From: Spirochaetales bacterium
GTDB lineage: Bacteria > Desulfobacterota_D > UBA1144
Direction of reading: 5' to 3'
Length of the DNA: 20,757 nucleotides
Assembly: GCA_002730475.1 (NCBI GenBank)
Contig: PCAG01000029.1
Span: 1-20,757, forward strand
Part shown: positions 1 through 7,472 of the stretch, in pieces
Position numbering within the stretch: the first letter of the stretch is position 1
Layout: each line of letters starts with the position of its first letter
Program-made: the position numbers and the translations under genes
The notes under the pieces: model-generated
Seen by the model: only the letters and a program-made list of their open reading frames with translations
Database searches by the model: none
What the model was told of the DNA's origin: nothing

Positions 1-568
1 AATAATAATCATCATCAGGAGAAGTTATGGGTTCATTATTGTATGTCAATGTAGCTGGATCATAATAACTACCGGCACCTGTGATTGTCCCATAAAACTT
101 ATCAAACCCTCTTTGAATCGGCCAGTTGTGTATTTCCGAATTAGACAATGAGCGTGACACATGCCATTTGCCAACTATATAATTTCTGTAGCCCACATTC
201 CCTAAAACCTGCGCTATAGTCACACATTGGTTATTTAAATCACCTAAATAACCTGGTCCTCTTGGCGTAGCAGCGACCATATGGCCTATGCCTGTCTGGT
301 GAGCATATAACCCTGTAAGCAATGTTGCTCTCGTTGGACAGCATCTAGCTCCATTATAAAATTGTGTGAAACGAAGTCCGTTAGTCGCTAATGAGTTAAG
401 TGCTGGAGTATGGATCTCTCCGCCATATGGTTCAATATCAGAAAAACCCATATCATCAGCCATTACTATAATTATGTTTGGTCTTGTATCTGTTGAATTA
501 CCCTGGCAACCATAGAAAAATATGATAGTCAATATTATTGCAGTTGATCTTGAAACTTTGATTAACAC
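1..568 (-). CDS. Sulfatase (formylglycine-dependent, S1 family), N-terminal part, cut by window edge
   Basis: The first 189 codons are present; the rest lies beyond base 1. Hydrolysis of sulfate esters, probably on a polysaccharide, is expected from the family. The product reads N-terminal signal (about residues 8-20), Cys21 in a weak lipobox (FYGC), then RPNIIIVMADDMGFSD with the metal-binding Asp38/Asp39. The sulfatase signature follows as GARCCPTRATLLTG, where Cys76 is the residue expected to become formylglycine (C-x-P-x-R), and GKWH supplies the conserved Lys and His. I chose GTG at 568 because an in-frame TAG lies four codons upstream and GGATAG sits just before it. It is the last gene of the arabinose operon direction, 70 bp after galM, so it may be co-transcribed. 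The signature type (CCPTR) is that of arylsulfatase-A-like enzymes; the exact substrate cannot be read from the sequence. Confidence 0.9.
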   Translation of the reverse strand, partial: MLIKVSRSTAIILTIIFFYGCQGNSTDTRPNIIIVMADDMGFSDIEPYGGEIHTPALNSLATNGLRFTQFYNGARCCPTRATLLTGLYAHQTGIGHMVAATPRGPGYLGDLNNQCVTIAQVLGNVGYRNYIVGKWHVSRSLSNSEIHNWPIQRGFDKFYGTITGAGSYYDPATLTYNNEPITSPDDDYY

Positions 569-611
569 TTTACTATCCAGCTAATAGTAATAAATCCAAT
601 AGTTTTTAGGG

Positions 612-623
612 TACATTAATGTA
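612..623. promoter_or_regulatory. 12-bp perfect palindrome between galM and the sulfatase gene
   Basis: TACATTAATGTA is a perfect palindrome 44 bp upstream of the sulfatase GTG. It could be an operator for separate control of the sulfatase. In A+T-rich DNA such a palindrome may also be chance. No convincing promoter elements were seen next to it. Confidence 0.2.
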
Positions 624-638
624 TTTATATTCAATAAA

Positions 639-1841
639 TTATTTTTTTCTATCTAAAACATTAAAATCAAAACGAGTAAGGGAATAAAAATTTTCTCCCG
701 GTCTAAGTACAACCGATGGAAATTCTGTCTGATTTGGTGAGTCAGGGAAATGCTGTGTTTCTAAACATAATGCTGCTCTTTTATTGTATTTTATTCCATT
801 ATCACTAATGATAGAACCATCTAAAAAATTGCCAGAATAAAATTGAATTCCAGGCTCTGTTGTATGCACCTCCACAATGCGTCCGCTTCCAGGTTCATAT
901 AAAGTTGCGGCATGCTTCAGCTGAGGATTATTGGATTGATTAATTATCCAACAATGATCATAGCCTAACCCTCTTATTAGTTGAATATCATTTTCCAGAA
1001 TTTGTTCACCAATAATTTTTCCTTTTCTAAAATCAAATGGTGTTTCAAGCACAGACTTTAATTCTCCAGTAGGAATTAAAGTCTCATCGACAGGAAGAAA
1101 TGTATCAGCAAATATTGTTAATTCATGATTTTCAATATTTTTTGTAAAATCACCACTTAGATTAAAATATGAGTGCTGTGTAAGATTGATAATTGTAGCT
1201 TCATCAGTAGTGGCTTTATACTCTACGTGAAGAGAATTGTTATTATCTAATTTATATGTAACATCTACAAATAAATTACCTGGATAGCCTTCTTCTCCTG
1301 CAGGACTTTTATAAGATAATTTAAGTTCAACACCATTAGTGTATTCTTTAATCGCTGCTGACCAAACAACCTTATCAAATCCTTTAATACCGCCATGCAA
1401 ATGATTTTCGTTATTATTGGTTGCTAATTGATAATTTTTGCCATCTAAATTAAAATTACCTTTTGCAATTCTATTTGCAAACCTTCCAATAATTGCACCA
1501 AAATAGGGTGGATGATCTAAATAACCATCTAATGAATCAAAACCAATAACAACATTTTCCATAATACCATTTTTATCAGGTAATTTTAGAGATGTAATTA
1601 TACCACCATAATTTGTAACTTTGATTTCAATCTGATTTATATTCGTAATAGTGTATAAGTTAATTTTTTTACCATCAACAAGACCAAACGGTTTGACATC
1701 TATTTTACTAATATAATGTATCGCATCGTCATTTAAATTCTTTCCAGAAATAGTATTAATTAGAATTAAAAGAAAGCATGCAAAAACAAATTTATTTTTT
1801 CTTCTTATAATAATGATTATTCTATTAATTCCGATTGGCAT
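639..1841 (-). CDS. galM: Secreted aldose 1-epimerase (galactose mutarotase family)
   Basis: Interconverts alpha and beta anomers of an aldose. In this operon the likely substrate is L-arabinose, made available to the isomerase or transporter. The protein has 400 residues, about 50 more than cytoplasmic GalM; the excess is an N-terminal signal peptide (basic RRKNK, then a hydrophobic run to about residue 33), so it probably works in the periplasm. Family motifs: GRFANRIAKG, NHLHGG (His147/His149), INLTQHSYFNLSG (His223) and CLETQHFPDSPNQ (Glu361). His149, His223 and Glu361 match the catalytic His, His and Glu of lactococcal GalM (96, 170, 304) in order and near-equal spacing. Its ATG lies inside the araA 3' end (17-bp overlap), which indicates translational coupling. 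The first 12 residues before the basic region are odd for a signal peptide, so the true start may be a non-ATG codon slightly downstream. Confidence 0.9.
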   Translation of the reverse strand: MPIGINRIIIIIRRKNKFVFACFLLILINTISGKNLNDDAIHYISKIDVKPFGLVDGKKINLYTITNINQIEIKVTNYGGIITSLKLPDKNGIMENVVIGFDSLDGYLDHPPYFGAIIGRFANRIAKGNFNLDGKNYQLATNNNENHLHGGIKGFDKVVWSAAIKEYTNGVELKLSYKSPAGEEGYPGNLFVDVTYKLDNNNSLHVEYKATTDEATIINLTQHSYFNLSGDFTKNIENHELTIFADTFLPVDETLIPTGELKSVLETPFDFRKGKIIGEQILENDIQLIRGLGYDHCWIINQSNNPQLKHAATLYEPGSGRIVEVHTTEPGIQFYSGNFLDGSIISDNGIKYNKRAALCLETQHFPDSPNQTEFPSVVLRPGENFYSLTRFDFNVLDRKK

Positions 1842-3315
1842 AATAAATACTATTCCATTTTAGTTCATTTTTTATTTCTTCAATCTTTGCATTAGAATCT
1901 ATTAGCAAAAATTCTATATCCAGCATTTCAGCAAAATCTTTTAGATGATTTGGAGTGACAGATTGACTATAACAAATATGATGGGCACCTCCAGCTAAAA
2001 TCCAAGCTTCTGCCGCTAGTTTTAAATCCGGATCAGGACGCCAAAGTGCCCTGGCTACAGGAAGTTTAGGTAACTTTTTAGGAATTATAGCTTCCAGTGT
2101 ATTCACAATTAATCGGAATCTATTTCCCAGATCAATTATAGAAGCATTTAGTCCTTTTCCTTGAGTTCCATTAAATACTAATCTCACTGGATCTTGTTTC
2201 CCACCAATTGATAAAGGGTGCACTTCACACCTTAGTTTTTCGTTAGTTATTGTTGGGCAAACTTCAAGCATATGAGCTCCCAAAACTTGTGATCCATTTG
2301 ATTGAAAATGATAAGTATAGTCTTCCATAAAAGAATTACCACCATCCATACCTTCAGACATCACTTTCATTGCACGTACCAATGCAGCTGTTTTCCAATC
2401 TCCTTCGGCAGCGAATCCGTATCCATCTGCCATCAATCTTTGAACTGCAATCCCTGGTACTTGACTTAAACCATGTAAGTTTTCAAATGTATTGGTAAAT
2501 GCAGTAAAATCACCTTCCTTTAAAAAAGATCTTAATCCAAGTTCGATTTTTGCCGATTCAATTAAATTCGTTCTTTTTGATCCATTAACCTTAAGTTGGT
2601 CACTTAATTCATACGATGTTTCATATTCTTCAATTAATTGATTTATTTTTCCATTATTGGTTGCTTTAATATGATTAATTAAATCTCCTAAGCCATATCC
2701 ATTAACTGAATATCCAAACTTGATTTGAGCTGTCACTTTATTTCCTTCAGTTACAGCTACTTCCCTCATATTATCCCCAATCCGAGCTATTTTAGTCCTA
2801 CGCCAAATATGCTTAGCCAATGCAGCTCTAGACCAAGTATTTATTTTGTCCAAAACATCTTTATCTTTCCAATGTCCTATAACAACTTTTCTATTTATAC
2901 TTAATTTGGTCACTATAAAACCAAATTCACGATCACCATGAGCTGATTGATTCAAATTCATAAAATCCATATCAATCGTTTCCCAAGGTATCTTATCATT
3001 AAACTGGGTATTCAAATGCAGGAAAGGCTTATTTAAGTTAATAAGTCCATCAATCCACATCTTTGCTGGTGAAAAAGTGTGCATACATAAAATAAGGCCA
3101 ATACAATTATTATTTGCATTTGCTTTCTGAGATAATTCTAATATTAATTCTGGACTAGTGACAACGTCATAAAATTTTACTTTTACAGAAATCTTATCAT
3201 TAAAAAACTTAGCGATTTTTTTTGAGTTTGCTTTGACTTGATCTAAAACCTCCCTGCCATATAAATTTTGACTACCAGCTACTAACCAAACTTCATGCGA
3301 TTTAAGTTTTAACAT
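1825..3315 (-). CDS. araA: L-arabinose isomerase
   Basis: Cytoplasmic enzyme converting L-arabinose to L-ribulose, the first step of the pathway. At 496 residues it is close to the E. coli enzyme (500). The catalytic and Mn2+-binding set is visible: Glu304 in AEGDWKTAALVR, Glu331 in SFMEDYTYHF, His348 in GAHMLEVCPTI and the His445/His446 pair in AGGAHHICYS. These correspond to E. coli Glu306, Glu333, His350 and His450. The block HPLSIGGKQDPVRLVF is also typical. The ATG at 3315 is preceded by GGGAAG, which overlaps the stop of the transporter gene 6 bp upstream, so the two are translated from one message. No truncation or missing key residue is seen. Confidence 0.97.
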   Translation of the reverse strand: MLKLKSHEVWLVAGSQNLYGREVLDQVKANSKKIAKFFNDKISVKVKFYDVVTSPELILELSQKANANNNCIGLILCMHTFSPAKMWIDGLINLNKPFLHLNTQFNDKIPWETIDMDFMNLNQSAHGDREFGFIVTKLSINRKVVIGHWKDKDVLDKINTWSRAALAKHIWRRTKIARIGDNMREVAVTEGNKVTAQIKFGYSVNGYGLGDLINHIKATNNGKINQLIEEYETSYELSDQLKVNGSKRTNLIESAKIELGLRSFLKEGDFTAFTNTFENLHGLSQVPGIAVQRLMADGYGFAAEGDWKTAALVRAMKVMSEGMDGGNSFMEDYTYHFQSNGSQVLGAHMLEVCPTITNEKLRCEVHPLSIGGKQDPVRLVFNGTQGKGLNASIIDLGNRFRLIVNTLEAIIPKKLPKLPVARALWRPDPDLKLAAEAWILAGGAHHICYSQSVTPNHLKDFAEMLDIEFLLIDSNAKIEEIKNELKWNSIYYANRN

Positions 3316-3321
3316 ATTTTT

Positions 3322-4941
3322 TTACTTCCCACTGAATAAAATCATTACAAAAACGACAATTACAATTATTACTGTAGAAATCGTGATATCAACCCAATTA
3401 TAACTTCTCTTATTTTGTTTAATTTGTTCTTTGGTAAGTGTACCATAGGTCAAACCTTTTATTTTATCAATATTCATAGCAGGTGTAAGTAAACTAACTA
3501 GAACTGCAATTAATATACATATCAAGAAAAAATAAACCCCAAAAAGTAAAAAATTCATATTTCCAAAATAATAAAAGATACTTTCTTCACTAATAAAAGG
3601 TTTCATCAGTTCCAAAATAATCCGTAGAGCAGCAATTACAAAACCAGCTACAAGTGTAACAAATGCACCATGTGCGTTAATTCTTTTATAAAATATTCCT
3701 AATAAAAATACAGCTGTGATCGGGGGAGCTATATAAGCTTGGATTTTTTGTAAATATTCGTAAAGAACACCACTAATATTTGACATGATTGGTATCCAAA
3801 GAATCCCCATAATAACAACAAAAACGGTTGCTAATCGTCCAATATAAAGTAGTTTTTGTTCATCTGTTTTTGGATAAAGTTTTTTATATATATCAACAGT
3901 GAAAAGTGTTGAGCAAGAATTAAATAACGATGCTAAAGAACTCATAAGTGCAGCTAATAAACCAGCTGCTACAAGTCCACGCATGCCTGCCGGTAATAAG
4001 TTGGTCATCAATACAGGGAATGCTTGATCGGGTGTATCCCAATAAATTTCACCACGTTGTTTAAGTGCCAAAGCAATGATACCTGGGACCAAAAATAGGA
4101 AAACAGGTAAAAGTTTTAATAGTCCACCCCAAATAGTTCCTCGCCTTCCTTCTTTAATATTTTTTGCCGTTAATACCCTTTGTACAATATATTGATCTGT
4201 ACACCAATACCATATGCCAACAATAGTACTAGTAATCACAAGGCTGGGCCAAGGGAAATCCGGATCTGATACAGGCCTCCACATATTTAAATATTCAGAA
4301 CCAACAGTAGCTTTCATTGAAGACCATCCGCCTACTGCATCTAATCCCAATAACGTAAGTGTAAGCGATCCAAGAATAAGTACAATAGTCTGTAGTGTTT
4401 CTGTATAAACAACAGCCTTCATTCCACCCATAACGGTATATATACCTGTCAAAATCACTGTTGCCATTGCGCCAGTCCAAAAATCAATTCCAAGTAGCGC
4501 TGAGACCACAACCCCACCTGCATAAACGGTTACAGAAACCTTAGTCAACACATAGGTAACAAGCGAAAAAACAGATAGAATCCAGCGCGAACGTTTATCG
4601 AACCTTAATTCGAGAAACTCAGGCATTGTAAACACACCACTCCGTGAATAAAATGGTAAAAATAACCATCCAAGCATCAATACTACCCAAGCTTGAATTT
4701 CATATATCAGCATTGGAATTTTATTAGAAGCTCCCGCACCAGCAAGTCCAACAACATGCTCAGAACCAATATTGGATGCAAAAATTGAGCACCCAATTAC
4801 AAACCAACCCATATTCCGACCAGCAAGAAAATATTCTTCAGTTGATTTTTGTTTTCTTTTTAATACCCAAACTGTTACACCAAATATGCACAAAAAGTAT
4901 ATACCAATTACGATCCAGTCTAAACTTTCTAAACCTTTCAT
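3322..4941 (-). CDS. Sodium/solute symporter (SSS family), probable L-arabinose transporter
   Basis: Inner-membrane Na+-coupled sugar importer of the SGLT type. The 539 residues form many hydrophobic segments, consistent with the 13-14 helices of this family, the last near the C terminus. Diagnostic blocks: FLAGRNMGWFVIGCSIFAS near residue 40, GGMKAVVYTETLQ near 170, WYWCTDQYIVQRVLTAKN near 245 and LAALMSSLASLFNSCST near 335. The Ser-Ser of the last block matches the Na2-site serines of Vibrio vSGLT. Placement between araD and araA makes L-arabinose the likely substrate; this is inference from context, since SSS substrate cannot be read from sequence alone. The start follows araD by 12 bp and has no clear Shine-Dalgarno sequence, which suggests translational coupling. 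Confidence 0.93.
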   Translation of the reverse strand: MKGLESLDWIVIGIYFLCIFGVTVWVLKRKQKSTEEYFLAGRNMGWFVIGCSIFASNIGSEHVVGLAGAGASNKIPMLIYEIQAWVVLMLGWLFLPFYSRSGVFTMPEFLELRFDKRSRWILSVFSLVTYVLTKVSVTVYAGGVVVSALLGIDFWTGAMATVILTGIYTVMGGMKAVVYTETLQTIVLILGSLTLTLLGLDAVGGWSSMKATVGSEYLNMWRPVSDPDFPWPSLVITSTIVGIWYWCTDQYIVQRVLTAKNIKEGRRGTIWGGLLKLLPVFLFLVPGIIALALKQRGEIYWDTPDQAFPVLMTNLLPAGMRGLVAAGLLAALMSSLASLFNSCSTLFTVDIYKKLYPKTDEQKLLYIGRLATVFVVIMGILWIPIMSNISGVLYEYLQKIQAYIAPPITAVFLLGIFYKRINAHGAFVTLVAGFVIAALRIILELMKPFISEESIFYYFGNMNFLLFGVYFFLICILIAVLVSLLTPAMNIDKIKGLTYGTLTKEQIKQNKRSYNWVDITISTVIIVIVVFVMILFSGK

Positions 4942-4953
4942 TTTAGTACGTGT

Positions 4954-5664
4954 TTATTTGTCTTTTTTCTGACCATAATAAGCATCTCTACCATGCTTAC
5001 GTTGAAAATGTTTATTGATCAAGGACTGCTTTAACTTTGGTGCTTGTGGGTTAATAGACTTAGTTAACCAAGCTATTTTTGCAATTTGTTCAAGCAATGC
5101 ACTATTATGAACAGCCTTTGCTACATTATCTCCCCAGGTAAATGGCGCATGATTACTCATAGTTACCATTTCTATCTCTGTTGGGACATAGGACTTTGAA
5201 ATAAAATAATTTATTATCTGCACCCCAGTTTCATGCTCATAATTTTCCTCTATCATTGCGTCCTCCATGATTGGAACACATGGTACGTCAATTGCTAAAT
5301 AATCTGCATGAGTTGTTCCCATGATTGGTATATCTTTTTGTGATTGTGCCCAAGCAGTTGCATAAGTAGAATGTGTGTGGACTATTCCACCAATTGAGGT
5401 CCAGTGTTTATAAAGCACGGCATGTGTATTTGTATCTGATGAAGGTCTTAAATCTCCCGATACAGTTTCGCCATTATAATCAACGATTACCATTTTTTCT
5501 GGACTAAGATCTTTATATAACACTCCACTTGGTTTAATAGCAAATACACCATTATGTCGGTCAACCGCACTTGCATTACCAAATGTGAACAACACTAATT
5601 GTAATTCAAACAATTTCATATTTGCATCGAATGCTTCTTCTCTTAATCCTCTATAATCAATCAT
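4954..5664 (-). CDS. araD: L-ribulose-5-phosphate 4-epimerase
   Basis: Class II aldolase-fold, Zn-dependent cytoplasmic enzyme that converts L-ribulose 5-phosphate to D-xylulose 5-phosphate, feeding the pentose phosphate pathway. The length of 236 residues fits the family (E. coli 231). Zinc ligands are His96 and His98 in GIVHTHSTYATAWA and His172 in SNHAPFTWG, each shifted by one from E. coli His95, His97 and His171. Substrate-phosphate motifs GNASAVDR and IKPSGV and the run SSDTNTHAVLYKHW are intact. Its ATG overlaps the araB stop by 8 bp (ATGATTGA), so the two are probably translationally coupled. Related class II aldolases (fuculose-phosphate aldolase, UlaF, SgbE) share the fold, but the araB and araA neighbours settle the call. 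Confidence 0.96.
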   Translation of the reverse strand: MIDYRGLREEAFDANMKLFELQLVLFTFGNASAVDRHNGVFAIKPSGVLYKDLSPEKMVIVDYNGETVSGDLRPSSDTNTHAVLYKHWTSIGGIVHTHSTYATAWAQSQKDIPIMGTTHADYLAIDVPCVPIMEDAMIEENYEHETGVQIINYFISKSYVPTEIEMVTMSNHAPFTWGDNVAKAVHNSALLEQIAKIAWLTKSINPQAPKLKQSLINKHFQRKHGRDAYYGQKKDK

Positions 5665-7306
5665 ATGTCACCATATTAGATTCAATAAATTGACCAAGCA
5701 AATTGTATTTTTCATATAATTGTTCATATATCACAATTCTGTTTGGATTTGGATAAAATAATTTTTCGAACCCTGCTCCCATTTTTTTCATAGCTTGTTC
5801 AACACTATCAAATGCTCCTGAAGCTGTCGCAGAAAACATTGCTGCTCCAAGAGCACATGTTTGGTCAGCTTTTGAAACTTTAATAGGACAATTAAGAATA
5901 TCAGCAAGAGTTTGCATTACATAATCAGATTTCTGTGCAACGCCACCTAAAGCAATAACTCCCTCAATATTTATCCCTTGAGATACGAATCTTTCATTAA
6001 TACGTTTTGATCCAAAACAAGTTGCTTCTACCAAACTTTTGAATATCTGAGGCGCATTAGTTCCTAAGTGAAGTCCATATAATGCACCTTTAAGAGACTG
6101 ATTTGCATCAGGAGTTCTTCTGCCATTAAGCCAGTCAATAGATACTGGGTCATGTAATGTTGGTTCAATTAGAGATGCGGATTTGGAAAGTTCAGAAATC
6201 ATGTTTTCACTTAGCTTATCAATTTCTTGTTTATTATTCTTAGTGTATTTCAATGGCCATAATAACAATTTTTTATACCAGGCATATACATCTCCGAAAG
6301 CTGATTGACCAGCCTCAAGTCCTAACATCCCAGGTATTACTGATCCATCAACCTGACCACAAATACCTTTTACCAAGTGCTCTTTTTTATTCATGGGTGC
6401 AACCATAATATCACAGGTAGAAGTTCCAATTATTTTGCTAACATAGTTTGGTTCAATTTGACCACCTACTGCACCCATATGAGCATCAAAGGAACCAACT
6501 GATACAATTACATTATTTGAAAGGCCTAATTGTTTTGCCCATTTTTCTGATAGTTTACCTACAGCTACATCAGATGTATATGTTTTATTAAAACAGCTTG
6601 GATTAAAATTAGATAAATCAATATCTATACTTGATAAAAATTCAATTGATGGAATTCCCTTGAAAGTTTTATGCCACAAAGCTTTATGTCCAGCAGCGCA
6701 TCTACTCCTCATTATTTGATTTGCATCTGATCCACCTGTGAGAAGGAATGGTATCCAATCACAATGTTCGAACCAGGTATAAGCGGCATCCCTTACTTTC
6801 TTATCTACTTTATTTGTGTGAGCAATTTTGGCCCAATACCATTCAGCTGAATAAACTCCACCAACATATTTCAAATAATCAATTTCAAAGTTAGAATTAA
6901 CTTCATTTATTTTTTTTGCTTCATTTATAGCAGTATGATCCTTCCATAAGTGGAACATCGCATTAGGATTATGCTTAAAATTTGATTTCAATGAAAGTGG
7001 TGTTCCATTTGAATCAACGGGGCACGGGGTTGAACCAGTCGTGTCCACACCGATTCCAATTACAGATTTTTTGTCTTGAGAATTAATTCCATCCAATATT
7101 TCACAGATCACTGATTCCATAGATTCAATATAATCTAAAGGGTGTTGACGGTATTGGTGCTTTGATGCATCAACATATTTGCCTTCGGACCATCTGGGAT
7201 AAAAACTGTACGCATTAGCCAATACTTCACCTGTATTCACATCCACAAGTAGTGATCGAACGCTATCAGTACCAAAATCTAAGCCTATAGTGTAAGTTTT
7301 AGGCAT
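5657..7306 (-). CDS. araB: Ribulokinase
   Basis: FGGY-family cytoplasmic kinase that phosphorylates L-ribulose with ATP to L-ribulose 5-phosphate. The 549 residues compare with 566 in E. coli AraB. The N-terminal phosphate-binding block GLDFGTDSVRSLLVDVNTGE is at residues 8-27; GIGVDTTGSTPCPVD, GTSTCDIMVAP and GLEAGQSAFGDVYAWYKK follow. The C-terminal ATP-binding block GGVAQKSDYVMQTLADIL begins at residue 454 and ends with the usual ADQTCALGAAMF. It is the first gene of the operon, directly behind the predicted sigma70-like promoter. The Shine-Dalgarno sequence is weak (GAAGA about 15 bp upstream of the ATG). Confidence 0.96.
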   Translation of the reverse strand: MPKTYTIGLDFGTDSVRSLLVDVNTGEVLANAYSFYPRWSEGKYVDASKHQYRQHPLDYIESMESVICEILDGINSQDKKSVIGIGVDTTGSTPCPVDSNGTPLSLKSNFKHNPNAMFHLWKDHTAINEAKKINEVNSNFEIDYLKYVGGVYSAEWYWAKIAHTNKVDKKVRDAAYTWFEHCDWIPFLLTGGSDANQIMRSRCAAGHKALWHKTFKGIPSIEFLSSIDIDLSNFNPSCFNKTYTSDVAVGKLSEKWAKQLGLSNNVIVSVGSFDAHMGAVGGQIEPNYVSKIIGTSTCDIMVAPMNKKEHLVKGICGQVDGSVIPGMLGLEAGQSAFGDVYAWYKKLLLWPLKYTKNNKQEIDKLSENMISELSKSASLIEPTLHDPVSIDWLNGRRTPDANQSLKGALYGLHLGTNAPQIFKSLVEATCFGSKRINERFVSQGINIEGVIALGGVAQKSDYVMQTLADILNCPIKVSKADQTCALGAAMFSATASGAFDSVEQAMKKMGAGFEKLFYPNPNRIVIYEQLYEKYNLLGQFIESNMVTYD

Positions 7307-7342
7307 TAAAGTAAATTTATCTTCATATCATAATATCTTACA

Positions 7343-7374
7343 TAAGTATCTTTTATTTTATTATAGTAAGTATC
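7343..7374. promoter_or_regulatory. 8-bp direct repeat flanking the araB promoter start region, candidate operator
   Basis: TAAGTATC occurs at 7343-7350 and again at 7367-7374, a 24-bp period. On the transcribed strand this is GATACTTA twice. The upstream copy lies in the spacer between -35 and -10. The other lies close to where transcription should begin. A two-site arrangement on one DNA face fits a dimeric regulator, most likely an arabinose-responsive repressor. No regulator gene is in the window. Confidence 0.4.
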
Positions 7375-7387
7375 GATATCATTTCAA
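7360..7387 (-). promoter_or_regulatory. Predicted sigma70-like promoter of the araB-araD-transporter-araA-galM operon
   Basis: On the minus strand TTGAAA (7387-7382) and TATAAT (7365-7360) are separated by 16 bp, 54 bp upstream of the araB ATG. The -10 is a perfect consensus and the -35 matches five of six bases. The spacer contains the palindrome TATCGATA (7371-7378) and one copy of the GATACTTA repeat. This is unlike the TTTG/TAnnTTTG promoters of Bacteroides. Confidence 0.55.
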
Positions 7388-7472
7388 TGAATTTAATAAT
7401 AATTTCAGGATAATTATACTGCAAATTATTATTAACTCATAATTCCTATCTTGATAGAGAAAGAGAGCAAAC

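Noticed and set aside
4295..4480. Minus-strand frame inside the symporter gene
   Set aside because: It lies entirely within the well-supported transporter gene in another frame and has no family motif; it is a shadow.
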